A stretch of 64,000 bases of DNA from Clostridiales bacterium oral taxon 876 str. F0540 (GCA_000466585.1 KE993502.1:140692-204691); one strand, 5' to 3'; counted from the first letter of the stretch, positions 9,069 to 17,725 are shown. The notes: generated by a model from the letters alone, not told the origin. Numbers and translations are program-made.

Positions 9069-9734
9069 TTAACACCTACTCTCAACTCTATTCTTTTTCT
9101 TTTTCGCCTTATATAAGGTCTCGTCTGCTAATATTATAAATTTTTCAATTTCAATTGAATCTTTAATAGAAGCAATGCCAATAGAAATTGTGACATTACA
9201 ACCAAAAGCATATGCCTCAACAATTTTTCTTATTCGTTCGCCTAAGGCAAAGGCACCATCATTATCCGTTCGAGGCAGAATAATCGCAAATTCCTCTCCT
9301 CCCCAGCGTGCAACAGTATCGTATTCTCTTACACTTTTCCTTAAAATATTTGAAAGCTCTTGTAATACTCTATCTCCTTCTATATGACCATATGTGTCGT
9401 TAATATTTTTAAAGTTATCAATGTCTATTATTGCAAGCGACAAATGATTTTTATATTTCTTGAGTTTTTCTATTTCATATGAAAGCGTATCGTAAAAGTA
9501 ACGTCTATTATTTAGCCCCGTAAGTGGGTCCTTATTTGAATATTGGTATAATTGCTTAATCAAAACACCTAATAGCAGCCCTGTGCTTGTTAGGGTAATT
9601 ATAACAAATCCCCAAAACAGCATTACTAGTTTTAATCGAATGTACTGGTGAATGAAAAATATACTTACACCAAAACAAAATCCTGTAGCTGCTAAAACAA
9701 CATGAGCAGACTTATAAATACATGCTTTCTTCAT
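9069..9734 (-). CDS. Membrane-bound GGDEF diguanylate cyclase
   Basis: 221 aa. Two transmembrane helices (about 8-60) precede a complete GGDEF domain (about 70-215) containing DPLTGLNNRRYF, DIDNFKNINDTYGH and the active-site motif RWGGEEF. An allosteric I-site, RxxD (REYD), sits five residues before GGEEF, so activity should be product-inhibited. It would make cyclic di-GMP from two GTP at the membrane. There is no periplasmic or PAS sensor of any size, so the input is probably sensed through the short helices or the coupled CBO0543 protein downstream. It lies a few kilobases from a Tad pilus locus, a machinery type often tuned by c-di-GMP, but no direct link is shown. Confidence 0.9.
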   Translation of the reverse strand: MKKACIYKSAHVVLAATGFCFGVSIFFIHQYIRLKLVMLFWGFVIITLTSTGLLLGVLIKQLYQYSNKDPLTGLNNRRYFYDTLSYEIEKLKKYKNHLSLAIIDIDNFKNINDTYGHIEGDRVLQELSNILRKSVREYDTVARWGGEEFAIILPRTDNDGAFALGERIRKIVEAYAFGCNVTISIGIASIKDSIEIEKFIILADETLYKAKKKKNRVESRC

Positions 9735-9846
9735 AATCCCCCACCTATATACCTATTTCTACCTATTATTTAAGTATATTAATTTTATCAATAATAGTCA
9801 ACCTCTATAGAGTACATTTATTAAGCAGTTCACCCTCTATACCGCG

Positions 9847-9873
9847 TTGATTGATTTTATAATACACTGTATT
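9847..9873 (+). promoter_or_regulatory. Promoter/operator of the XRE regulator
   Basis: A TATAAT -10 box at 9858-9863 overlaps the short palindrome AATACA-C-TGTATT at 9861-9873, about 20 bp before the start of the XRE gene. Autorepression by that protein is likely but inferred. Confidence 0.45.
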
Positions 9874-9892
9874 TTCAAATAGGGGTGAGCAA

Positions 9893-10222
9893 ATGAGTAA
9901 TATATCAAAATTACTAGGTGAAAGAATAAAAAGCTTACGAAAAGAATACGGATGGAGCCAAGAGGATTTAGCAAATAGAGCCGGAATAGCTCGTTCATTT
10001 ATGGGTGAAATCGAACGAGGACAAGCAAGTGCAACCGTAGAAAGCTTAGATAAAATTGCAACTGCTTTTGAAATACCAATAGAAGATATATTTAAAGGCT
10101 TACAAACTAGTAGTGAAAGTAAATATTCTCTCTTAATAGATAGAGCAAATGATTTATCTACTGAAAACCTAAAAGCTGTGTTAGATTTTTTAGAGACTTT
10201 ATACCGTTTAAAGACAAAGTAA
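9893..10222 (+). CDS. XRE-family transcriptional regulator
   Basis: 109 aa. The N-terminal Cro/C1 helix-turn-helix occupies residues about 6-65 (GERIKSLRKEYGWSQEDLANRAGIARS-type, with SFMGEIERGQ recognition helix). A short C-terminal helix (about 80-109) probably dimerises. The ATG follows AGGGGTGAG. It stands alone, divergent from the GGDEF gene and convergent with the VOC gene. The TGTATT palindrome in its promoter suggests self-control. Targets are not evident. Confidence 0.85.
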   Translation: MSNISKLLGERIKSLRKEYGWSQEDLANRAGIARSFMGEIERGQASATVESLDKIATAFEIPIEDIFKGLQTSSESKYSLLIDRANDLSTENLKAVLDFLETLYRLKTK

Positions 10223-10226
10223 AAAT

Positions 10227-10256
10227 AAGCCTGACGTTTTGCACGAAAGGCTTTTT
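10227..10256 (+). terminator. Rho-independent terminator
   Basis: AAGCCT (10227-10232) pairs with AGGCTT (10248-10253), followed by a T-run, just after the XRE stop codon. Confidence 0.6.
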
Positions 10257-10370
10257 CCCACATTTAGTAAGAACATAGTGTTATAAGTTTGTTTGATACG
10301 TTCTTTACTTTTTAGTATCTTGTATAAGTCATGTAACTCTTTTTTACTTTGCTCATTAAAGAATAATGCT

Positions 10371-10769
10371 TTAGTACTTATCCTTTGCAAACGCTAAAAT
10401 ATTCCCGTCAATATCAGAACCATAAGCTACATAATCTCCCCAATTTCTAAGTTCAGTTTTACTAATTCCTGTTCCACCAGCTTCAACTAATCTAGAATAA
10501 TATTCATCTGGTTCATCAACAAATAAATATATTTCACTTCTAGGTACTCCATTTGCATGTGCTGGATTAGGTATTTTATTTTCAAGTATTCTCATAATCC
10601 CTTCTTCTGGCATTATACCTAATATAACACTATCTGTAAGCTGAAATTCTGTCATTCCCTGAACATCTAGTATTGGTTTATATCCTAACAATTTTTCATA
10701 AAATAATTTGCTCTTTCCTTGGTTATTAACATAGATTATATACATCATTTTATCTTTTGATATGCTCAT
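10371..10769 (-). CDS. VOC (glyoxalase/bleomycin-resistance fold) protein
   Basis: 132 aa, the length of a single VOC domain with two beta-alpha-beta-beta-beta modules. It shows the family pattern SKLFYEKLLGYKP near residues 19-31 and a C-terminal YGSDIDGNILAFA. Family members include metal-dependent lyases, isomerases and antibiotic-binding proteins. The substrate cannot be told from sequence. The ATG at 10769 is preceded by GAGGT at good spacing. No obvious operon partner; the Tad locus begins 114 bp upstream on the same strand. Confidence 0.75.
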   Translation of the reverse strand: MSISKDKMMYIIYVNNQGKSKLFYEKLLGYKPILDVQGMTEFQLTDSVILGIMPEEGIMRILENKIPNPAHANGVPRSEIYLFVDEPDEYYSRLVEAGGTGISKTELRNWGDYVAYGSDIDGNILAFAKDKY

Positions 10770-10882
10770 AAAATTACCTCGTTTTAAAAATAAGATTAAA
10801 ATATAGCTAACTTTATTTTACACCTTAAAACTATAACATCAAACAATATTATAATTAATCTTGTAGACATTACCTAAGCTTT

Positions 10883-11497
10883 TTATTGTGAAATAAATAA
10901 AAGTATGCTGGTGGATACTGCTATATAAGGACATAGAGCACCTCTATCGCCTGTTTTTACCTTTCTAGTTATTAGCCTATATGATGCTACTATTCCTGCT
11001 AAAGAAAAAGCTACAAATATGTTAATTAAACTTATAAAACTTCCAATATATAGAGCTGTAATGATAAATACTTCCGCATCTCCCCATCCCATAAAACCTA
11101 AGATAGCTATATTCAAACACATCACTAAAATGCTTGAAATAATAATAACATAAGTTGTTAAACTAGCTCCATAATATAAATCAGCCCCCATAAAAACAAC
11201 TCCAATTGCTAAAAAAGCAAAGGATATAAATGTATATACATTTTTGGAGTAGTGATCTATATATCCTGTAACAGTTAAATAGACCATTAATAAAAAATAC
11301 TTTATAAATATTATTGATAAACCATACTTTATATATAAGAATCCTATAAATAGACTGAATAAAATGCTTATAATGGCTCTATTAGCTCTTTTATCAATTA
11401 TCTTTGTATTATCCTTTGAATTAATAAATTCAATAACCCTAAAAGAATTATAGATAAAGAATAAAGAAATCAGTGACATTGATATTAATTTTAACAT
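10883..11497 (-). CDS. A24 prepilin peptidase (TadV/CpaA-like)
   Basis: 204 aa with about six membrane helices. The two aspartates of A24 aspartic peptidases are visible: one in GYIDHYSK (about residue 77) and the second in MGWGDAE (about 138), a GxGD motif. It should cleave the KKKG leaders of the Flp pilins and pseudopilins encoded upstream, on the cytoplasmic face of the membrane. I chose ATG 11497, preceded by AAAGGA; the ORF extends upstream without a better site. It is the last gene of the Tad cluster. Confidence 0.85.
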   Translation of the reverse strand: MLKLISMSLISLFFIYNSFRVIEFINSKDNTKIIDKRANRAIISILFSLFIGFLYIKYGLSIIFIKYFLLMVYLTVTGYIDHYSKNVYTFISFAFLAIGVVFMGADLYYGASLTTYVIIISSILVMCLNIAILGFMGWGDAEVFIITALYIGSFISLINIFVAFSLAGIVASYRLITRKVKTGDRGALCPYIAVSTSILLFISQ

Positions 11498-11585
11498 TGT
11501 CCATCCTTTCTTACTATACTGGATATAAAATAAAAGAAGCATATAAATCACCGTTCATACACTCCCTAAATTACTTTATATTTAA

Positions 11586-11867
11586 TTATCTTACTCTTCT
11601 TAAAATAACTTCTTCGTGCTTTGATACTTCCTTCTCAATATTATTAAGCTTCTCAGTATTTTGCTTATATCCATCAAATAATGCTTCAAGCTTCTTTCCA
11701 TGATTTTGTTCCATACGAAGAACAGTTTTTTCTACACTACCTATTTTTTCACTATTGTCCTTAACATCTTTTTTTATTTCTTGAAGCTCTGAAAATAACT
11801 TTTCTTGGCTGCCTTTAAAATCAGAATACATCTTCTCCATTAGTTCAAACAGCTTTTCATTTTCCAT
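11586..11867 (-). CDS. Small coiled-coil protein
   Basis: 93 aa, almost entirely charged alpha helix with heptad-like spacing (LFELMEKMYSDFKGSQEKLFSELQEIKKDV ... INNIEKEVSKHEE pattern). There is no signal peptide or membrane segment. The start at 11867 uses an overlapping GGTGGTG site. Similar proteins occur scattered in Clostridium genomes and phages; no function is assigned. Its position between the secreted surface protein and the prepilin peptidase suggests membership of the Tad operon but does not prove a role. Confidence 0.65.
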   Translation of the reverse strand: MENEKLFELMEKMYSDFKGSQEKLFSELQEIKKDVKDNSEKIGSVEKTVLRMEQNHGKKLEALFDGYKQNTEKLNNIEKEVSKHEEVILRRVR

Positions 11868-11922
11868 TTGCACTTTCACCACCTATTGATTAATATTATA
11901 TCATATTAGACTAAATAGTAAA

Positions 11923-14508
11923 TCAGTTATATTTGGTTCTTGTTCTTATTCCTTTTAAGATATTACTTATTACATTGAACTTTGCATTGTTCTCAACCAC
12001 ACCAATTGAATTTTTAAAGGCTTTAATATTAACTGCAAAGTTATTTTTTTCTTCTGCATAAAGTGGCACATTAAATACCATTTCAGTAGTTAAAGAGCCT
12101 TTAGGTTCTATATTTATAGTTCTATTTAATGTACTATCTAAAGCAACTAGCTCATTAGGAAAGGTTATCTGCAGCTTATCTAAAAACCCTGTTGTATATA
12201 TCCTAAGTATAGCTTTTTGTCCCTTTTGAAGTGTAGGTATGCCTGCAAAGCTTGGAGCATTGTATGGCACTATCTGAGCATTTAAAGTAAATAAATCAAA
12301 TCTTTGAGTTTTTATTTTGCCTGTATTTCCTACATTATCCCTTGTATAAATATCTATGTTTATATCTTCGCTACCAAAAAGACTATTAACATTAGTGTTA
12401 GGTAAAACATAGCTTCCATTTAGTAAATTAAGCTGTAACATCTTTGCTTCAGCTTCTCTGCCTGAGGGATAAAGTTTGGCATATACAGAATTTATTCCAG
12501 AACCTATGTCCTTTAAATAATCTACTCTTGCACTAATATTAAGATTATCATCTAAATTTATTATTGTGCTTATTTTGCTATCTAATATTTTATTAGAAGT
12601 ATCAGTAAATCCTGGGGCTATACCATCTGTTTTTAGCCATATTCCTGAATCATAATATCTATCATAATATTCAGTTCCTCCACTTAAATAGGTATTGGCA
12701 TACATTAATTTAAAAGCTGTGCCATTTAATTTTACCTTCATGTGATGCCTAATTCCTGAATAGTTATTTCCTGAGTACTGAAACTGCTGAGCCCTTTCTT
12801 GACTATTATTTAAAGTAAAATAAGTGTTGTATTCACTGCCATTAATATAGCTCCCATTAATATCACCATATTGTCTGGCTGAATTACCTGTCATTGCATC
12901 ATCCTTTGCGAATAAAAGATATGTTCTGCTAGGATATATTCCATAGCTTGAAGGAAAATAACCATCTGTATATATCCCTATAGTACTATTAGGTTTAACC
13001 CAGTAAATACTATCGCTTTCCTTATAATCATATTCATAAACTGTTAACCTTCCTGCCATTGGATTGGGCATAATCCTATTAAAGCTAGTACCTGTTAAAA
13101 ACCCATCATTTTCTGCGTTATCTGCACCATATACATGAGCATCAAAGGTTCCGTATTTTCCAATATGATTAGAAGTATTTAAATCAACAGTTACAGTAAA
13201 ATCATTAGTACCTGATTTTCTATTCATAGTGTACCAATTTCTATAGGCTTCTCCATCTTTCCATACTGCTACTCTTATTGTTCCATCATTTACTCCACTT
13301 AAGTTATCAGTTACATTTTTAGCAGTAATAACATATTTATTAATATCTGAGCCGTTGGTTATTGTTAATCCTGTTGATGTAGGAGCTTTCTTATCAACTC
13401 TGTAGGGGCCTGAGCAAACTGGATTAGATTTGTTTCCTACATTATCAGTAGCATAATACCATAAATACCAAGTTCCTTCGCTATTTTGAGTTGTATTTAC
13501 TGTTGATGAATTAATACTATTCCAAGCTGTAGGAGCACTAAAATTTGAATTAGACCAAGCGTAATATAAAGTGTTTACTCCTGATCTTGAATCACTTGCA
13601 TTTATTGTAACAGATAAATTATTAGTCCAGCCACTACTTGCAGGATTAGCTGCTAATGTAGGTGCTATTCCATCTGTTTTAATTGTCATACCAGTTGAGA
13701 CATAGCTGCCGCCTGGTCCATATTTACCATTAGCTGAGTAATGATAAGCTTCTACATTAAAATCCCTAGAATCTTGGCTAGCTCTTACGCTAAAGGTAGT
13801 ATATAAATCTCTGTTTCCATTCTCTCTCCACACACTAGGAAGTCCAATATTAATTTCATTAGTATTTGGTGAAAAATAATTTAATGCTCCATTAAACTGT
13901 GCTGCTGCCCTTATATCCTGACCATTTCCTGTTAGCCTTATATAGTTATAGTAAACATAATCATCTAGTTGCTGAGCGTATCCTTCAAAGTCCTGCCTGC
14001 CATGTATATTTACATTTAAAGTAGTACCTGGCTTAATCCAATAGTCTGAGCCATCAACATATTGTGCTCCACTAACACTTGCTCCTACAAAATATGGTGA
14101 AGTTTTAGACCTCCTATAGTAAGCTATAACTCTTTTCTCATAACGCCCATATGTGCTATTCCAACTCGGTGCTTTTCCAGACCCATCAGCCCAAACAGCA
14201 TCATAAGAAGTAAATCCAAAGGTAGAATATCCATTATTCTCATAGTAGCCATCATATTGAATATCTCCCCAAGTATCATTATAGAAGGTGTTAGGCTTTC
14301 GAGGTTTAGCAGCATACCATGATTCACCTGTTTCATAATTACTCCTATTCTTTCCAAACCAATAGAAATATCCTGTATGATAATAATAATCTGCGTCTGA
14401 AGGATAGGAGCTTTCTACTGGCGCAGCATAGACATTTATTACTGGAATAACTGTAAACAATATAGTTATAGCAAGGACTGATAGGATAATTTTCTTTCTT
14501 AATCTCAT
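11923..14508 (-). CDS. Large secreted Ig-like/GBS Bsp-like repeat protein
   Basis: 861 aa with a signal peptide (positive MRLRKK, hydrophobic stretch, cleavage likely near VYAAP). The body is rich in aromatic residues, Asn, Ser and Gly. A bacterial Ig-like module with SGVNTLYYAWSNSN and a GSTWYLWYYATDNVGNKS-like turn lies at about 275-375. A GBS Bsp-like repeat (NLSGVNDGTIRVAVW ... FDAHVYGADNAEN) lies at about 390-475. No LPxTG anchor is present. Positioned inside the Tad pilus cluster just after CpaB, it is a good candidate for an exported adhesin or pilus-associated surface protein. Function is inferred from position and domain type. Confidence 0.75.
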   Translation of the reverse strand: MRLRKKIILSVLAITILFTVIPVINVYAAPVESSYPSDADYYYHTGYFYWFGKNRSNYETGESWYAAKPRKPNTFYNDTWGDIQYDGYYENNGYSTFGFTSYDAVWADGSGKAPSWNSTYGRYEKRVIAYYRRSKTSPYFVGASVSGAQYVDGSDYWIKPGTTLNVNIHGRQDFEGYAQQLDDYVYYNYIRLTGNGQDIRAAAQFNGALNYFSPNTNEINIGLPSVWRENGNRDLYTTFSVRASQDSRDFNVEAYHYSANGKYGPGGSYVSTGMTIKTDGIAPTLAANPASSGWTNNLSVTINASDSRSGVNTLYYAWSNSNFSAPTAWNSINSSTVNTTQNSEGTWYLWYYATDNVGNKSNPVCSGPYRVDKKAPTSTGLTITNGSDINKYVITAKNVTDNLSGVNDGTIRVAVWKDGEAYRNWYTMNRKSGTNDFTVTVDLNTSNHIGKYGTFDAHVYGADNAENDGFLTGTSFNRIMPNPMAGRLTVYEYDYKESDSIYWVKPNSTIGIYTDGYFPSSYGIYPSRTYLLFAKDDAMTGNSARQYGDINGSYINGSEYNTYFTLNNSQERAQQFQYSGNNYSGIRHHMKVKLNGTAFKLMYANTYLSGGTEYYDRYYDSGIWLKTDGIAPGFTDTSNKILDSKISTIINLDDNLNISARVDYLKDIGSGINSVYAKLYPSGREAEAKMLQLNLLNGSYVLPNTNVNSLFGSEDINIDIYTRDNVGNTGKIKTQRFDLFTLNAQIVPYNAPSFAGIPTLQKGQKAILRIYTTGFLDKLQITFPNELVALDSTLNRTINIEPKGSLTTEMVFNVPLYAEEKNNFAVNIKAFKNSIGVVENNAKFNVISNILKGIRTRTKYN

Positions 14509-14538
14509 TTCAATATCCCCCATCTACTATTTGAATTT

Positions 14539-15213
14539 TTATTTATAGTTTTCAATGGAGATATTATCATAAGTTGAACTATCTAGCTTTTTTAGTGCTT
14601 TTATCTTACCTCTTTCAACTGCATTATCTAATTTATGTGCATCAACTGCACTTAGATATAAATTTAATGCACTAGCAGCTGCTTTACTATCTCTGTTTAT
14701 TAAGCTCCCATCTGCAGCAATTGCTTTGCTGATAATAACATTTTTAAGTTCCGTCTGGGTAATTACTTTGTTATCTTGATTTTCTGTAAGTATAAGGTCT
14801 ATTACATCACCTTCTCTTAAAGTTCCTCCTGCAACTTCACTTATATCTGAAAATTTTATTGAATACTCCACCTTGTTTGGTATGTCTTTTAATCTATTTG
14901 AATTCTTATCTATTCTTTTTCTTGAAATCTGTTCACCTTTTAGAATATTTTCTGCCGTATATATTTCCAGTAACTCTTCCTTATTTGTTATAGAATCTTC
15001 AACTAAGTTATCTTTGCTTACTTCCCTTTTAATAAAGTACTTATCGAAGTTGTCTTTATTAATTATTGTATTTTTGCTTATATACTGCTGAGAGTAATAA
15101 ACTTCTGTCTTACCATTTGGATTTGCAATTTTATTTTGCAACGTAATTACTACTGCAAAAATAATAGCAGCCATAAGTAGGCTTAAAAACATTAAGGAAA
15201 CCTTTTTTTTCAA
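14539..15213 (-). CDS. CpaB/RcpC-like pilus assembly protein (SAF domain)
   Basis: 224 aa. One N-terminal membrane helix (about 5-27) is followed by an SAF-like fold: YYSQQYISKNTIINKDNF at about 40-57, then LLEIYTAENILKGEQISRKRI. A second half contains LREGDVIDLILTEN. This matches CpaB/RcpC of Tad systems, which sit in the envelope and guide the pilus. In this Gram-positive locus there is no outer-membrane secretin, so the protein presumably acts at the cell wall. Gene spacing (about 15-25 bp to neighbours) supports one operon. Confidence 0.8.
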   Translation of the reverse strand: MKKKVSLMFLSLLMAAIIFAVVITLQNKIANPNGKTEVYYSQQYISKNTIINKDNFDKYFIKREVSKDNLVEDSITNKEELLEIYTAENILKGEQISRKRIDKNSNRLKDIPNKVEYSIKFSDISEVAGGTLREGDVIDLILTENQDNKVITQTELKNVIISKAIAADGSLINRDSKAAASALNLYLSAVDAHKLDNAVERGKIKALKKLDSSTYDNISIENYK

Positions 15214-15229
15214 GCTATCTTCCTCCTTC

Positions 15230-15811
15230 TTATTCTTTCAATATATCTGTATCCTCAGAGAACTCAACATGCATACTATCTTTAAATATAGTTTCTAATG
15301 TAAATCCTATTTGTGAGTGAACTGTACTTGCTTCAACCTTAGTACCTTTAGGAGTATATATATTGCCTTTACCACTTGGATAATTTTTAACTGCAAAATT
15401 TAGTGTAGTAAAATTTAATTCATATACTGCAACATCATTTCCCTGCACATTATATATAGTAAATTTTTTTATATCTACTTTACCTTTTATAGAGCTAATA
15501 GAATTTTTAGGCGCATAGTTTTCATCTAGTCCAAGATTATACTTTAAATGTCTTTGGAAAGTCTTTAAAGCTTCATTAGGGTCTTTTACAATAACAATTT
15601 TTTTATTAGGATCTTGAGATAATAAATCTATGTCTAAATTTTGGGTCGTAAGAGCTGCAAGATTTGATGAAACTAAGGCATCACTTACTATCTCACTTTC
15701 TGCACTTATCTTATATTTTGTAAATGCAAACATGCATACAATAAACAAAATATAGAATAGAAAAATAGCAGAAATCTGTATAACCAAATTACCCTTTTTC
15801 TTTTTCAACAT
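15230..15811 (-). CDS. TadE/pseudopilin-like membrane protein
   Basis: 193 aa. It begins with KKKKG directly followed by a long hydrophobic helix (about 8-32), the layout of a prepilin leader. The remaining 160 residues are predicted exported and beta-rich, without a named domain that I recognise. Its place between the Flp pilins and CpaB is where TadE/TadF/TadG minor pilins lie in other Tad loci. I therefore call it a minor pilin candidate. It shares the K-K-K-G motif with three other proteins in the cluster. Confidence 0.6.
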   Translation of the reverse strand: MLKKKKGNLVIQISAIFLFYILFIVCMFAFTKYKISAESEIVSDALVSSNLAALTTQNLDIDLLSQDPNKKIVIVKDPNEALKTFQRHLKYNLGLDENYAPKNSISSIKGKVDIKKFTIYNVQGNDVAVYELNFTTLNFAVKNYPSGKGNIYTPKGTKVEASTVHSQIGFTLETIFKDSMHVEFSEDTDILKE

Positions 15812-15822
15812 ACCACCTTCCT

Positions 15823-16224
15823 CTAATTCTTTGCTGTTGAAGAACGTGATATTTGAACTCTTTGAACTTCATTTACAAATTTGACATTAAAGTTTTCTAT
15901 ATCTATGTTTCTAATCGGTTGGTCATAGTTTATAAATAAAAAAACATCTTCTCCATTTTTTACTTCTGACATGGTAGTTCCAGTTAAATCTATATTAGAG
16001 AAACCTTGATTTGTTAGTTCACTTCTTAATTTAGCTGCGTTTTCAGGAGTTAAATATCCCTTACTTTCAATCTTTAATACATATTTTCTCGCTATTTGAT
16101 TAGCAGTTATATATTTGTCTGTAGAGCCTACATAATTAAGTGAAGCTATTGTTATTATAAAGAAGGATAGTATTCCTAACACAATAATTACATATTGATC
16201 AATCTCACCTTTTTTCTTTCTCAC
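15823..16224 (-). CDS. Minor pilin-like protein (DUF4320-like)
   Basis: 133 aa. It begins MRKKKGE followed by a hydrophobic helix (about 12-30), a leader plus transmembrane segment typical of class III pseudopilins. The exported part resembles DUF4320/TadE-like Firmicute proteins as I remember them (ANQIARKYVLKIESKGYLTPE ... LRSELTNQGFSN). The start has a good AGGTGG site. It follows the terminator behind the Flp pilins, so it is likely expressed at a lower level than they are. Confidence 0.6.
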   Translation of the reverse strand: MRKKKGEIDQYVIIVLGILSFFIITIASLNYVGSTDKYITANQIARKYVLKIESKGYLTPENAAKLRSELTNQGFSNIDLTGTTMSEVKNGEDVFLFINYDQPIRNIDIENFNVKFVNEVQRVQISRSSTAKN

Positions 16225-16241
16225 ATTACTACCACCTTCAT

Positions 16242-16273
16242 AAAAAATACGGAGAAAGTTAAATTTCTCCGCA
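16242..16273 (-). terminator. Terminator/attenuator after the pilin genes
   Basis: CGGAGAAA at 16250-16257 pairs with TTTCTCCG at 16264-16271, followed on the minus strand by a run of six T. It lies inside the Tad cluster between the second pilin and the minor pilin gene. Partial read-through would make pilin transcripts far more abundant than downstream ones. Confidence 0.75.
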
Positions 16274-16293
16274 TTGTAATCACAACTAAATAT

Positions 16294-16542
16294 TTATTTT
16301 ACTGTTCCGGCAAGCAGGCTGTTTATCTGTGTCTTTAGCGTACTAACAGTATCTGTCATAATGTCATAAATGCCATTTCTAAAGTATATGCATAAACCTA
16401 CACCAAGAGCTGCTAATACTAGAGCAACTATAAGTTTATCGTCTCCTTGCTTTTTTCTTGTAAAAATGTTATTTGCTTTGAGCTTTATATTACCTATCTT
16501 TTCTACAACCTTTACTTCTGTATTTATTATTAATTCTCTCAT
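16294..16542 (-). CDS. Flp-type pilin, second copy
   Basis: 82 aa. A 33-residue basic leader ends in KKQG, then DDKLIVALVLAALGVGL starts the hydrophobic polymerisation helix, and a short C-terminal segment closes the protein (LKTQINSLLAGTVK). It is a near copy of the upstream pilin from KK-G onward. It belongs to the Flp1-like pilin type; the canonical Glu5-Tyr6 of Flp pilins is not present after the cleavage glycine. It is processed presumably by the A24 peptidase downstream. Confidence 0.85.
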   Translation of the reverse strand: MRELIINTEVKVVEKIGNIKLKANNIFTRKKQGDDKLIVALVLAALGVGLCIYFRNGIYDIMTDTVSTLKTQINSLLAGTVK

Positions 16543-16562
16543 TACCTTTTCTCCTAGTATTC

Positions 16563-16814
16563 TTAAGCTTTTACAGTTCCAGCAATTAAGTTTTGAATCT
16601 GAGTTTTTAATGTAGCAACAGTACTTGTCATTATATCGTAAATATTATTTCTAAAATAAATACATAATCCAACTCCAAGAGCCGCTAATACTAAGGCAAC
16701 TATAAGCTTGTCATCGCCCTTCTTTTTCTTTGTAATAAAGCTATTAAGCTTATTTCTAAATTTACTTGCTCTTTGCTGCATATTAATTGATGTGTTTAAT
16801 ACTAATCTGTTCAT
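16563..16814 (-). CDS. Flp-type pilin, first copy
   Basis: 83 aa. The basic leader ends in KKKKG, followed by DDKLIVALVLAALGVGLCIYF and a short polar tail. It is almost identical to the next gene from the cleavage glycine to the end (differences such as NGIYDIMTD versus NNIYDIMTS), while the leaders have diverged. The two arose by tandem duplication. It should be the major subunit of the pilus, assembled by TadA/B/C encoded directly upstream. Confidence 0.87.
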   Translation of the reverse strand: MNRLVLNTSINMQQRASKFRNKLNSFITKKKKGDDKLIVALVLAALGVGLCIYFRNNIYDIMTSTVATLKTQIQNLIAGTVKA

Positions 16815-16862
16815 TAATTTTTTATCTCCTTTTTCTTCAATATCTTATTTTTATTGTTTAGA

Positions 16863-17699
16863 TTATTTTATAAATATTCCTGTCCAGCTTTTAATAAGTT
16901 CAGCTCCTGTAATGTAGAGTATTATTGTCATGATACCCATATACATCAGGAGCTGAATAATATTTGCTGTACTATTTACTTTTTTAGTATCTTCTTGTAT
17001 TGCTATCAGATTTCTTTCTTTTAGTGAATCTGATATATCTTCTAATGCTTCTTCTGTCTGACCAGTTATTAGACTTTGCTTTATGGTTATAACAAAGTTA
17101 TCTATCTCTGACGAATTAAAATTACTTTGAAAATTATCTAAAGCTTTCTCTATATTTTTAGTCATATTAATTTCTGCTGACAGCTCTGCAAGTTTCATTT
17201 TAAATCTTTTATTTGAAGCTACTAAGTAGCACTCTGTTAAAGCATTTCCTATAAAAACTCCAGCAGAAGTTTGTATGTTTAATAGATCATAAACATCTCC
17301 AAGCTCTAGCTTAATTACCTTCATATCCTGCTTATCCTTTGTTCTTAGAATACTGTCTAATATAAAGTAACCAAATGCAGCGGAAATAACAGCTAGAATA
17401 TAATCATTGCTTATAAGAAAAGCTATAAATAGTATAACTGGAATTAATAGTTTTCCTATTATATATCCAAAGGGAGTCAGCTCAAGCGGATTCCCTAATT
17501 TTTTTAAGTATTTTTCTATTCTTTTATATGAAAAATATCCCTCCTCATTTTTCCTTAGATAATTATTAAACCTTTTATAGCTGTTTTTTTCTTCTTGCAT
17601 ATCTCCCTTCACTTTTTTAGGTGTGTAGTTTTTAAAGTATAAATATGTTGATACCAAAATTAAAAGGAAAATAGCAAGATTTAATACTAATACAATAAT
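16863..17699 (-). CDS. tadC: TadC-like inner membrane platform protein, probable ATT start
   Basis: 278 aa with the start proposed here. A type II secretion F-domain (about 95-260) holds the pattern LGDVYDLLNIQTSAGVFIGNAL, and membrane helices flank it. Conventional calling would begin at TTG 17657, but in-frame sequence upstream codes for a complete N-terminal membrane helix (IVLVLNLAIFLLIL). It starts at ATT 17699, 6 bases after an AGGGGGTG ribosome binding site and directly after an in-frame TAA. TadB and TadC form the platform beneath the pilus. Confidence 0.8.
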   Translation of the reverse strand: MIVLVLNLAIFLLILVSTYLYFKNYTPKKVKGDMQEEKNSYKRFNNYLRKNEEGYFSYKRIEKYLKKLGNPLELTPFGYIIGKLLIPVILFIAFLISNDYILAVISAAFGYFILDSILRTKDKQDMKVIKLELGDVYDLLNIQTSAGVFIGNALTECYLVASNKRFKMKLAELSAEINMTKNIEKALDNFQSNFNSSEIDNFVITIKQSLITGQTEEALEDISDSLKERNLIAIQEDTKKVNSTANIIQLLMYMGIMTIILYITGAELIKSWTGIFIK

Positions 17700-17725
17700 T
17701 TAAATCACCCCCTCCCCATGATTTT

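Noticed and set aside
9805..10263. 152-aa minus-strand ORF opposite the XRE regulator
   Set aside because: It lies exactly antisense to a clear HTH gene with its own ribosome binding site and promoter; composition matches a shadow frame.
10208..10390. 60-aa minus-strand ORF behind the VOC gene
   Set aside because: Overlaps the XRE terminator and VOC stop, no ribosome binding site. A few residues look coding (KKELHDLYKILKS), possibly a remnant, but not enough to call.
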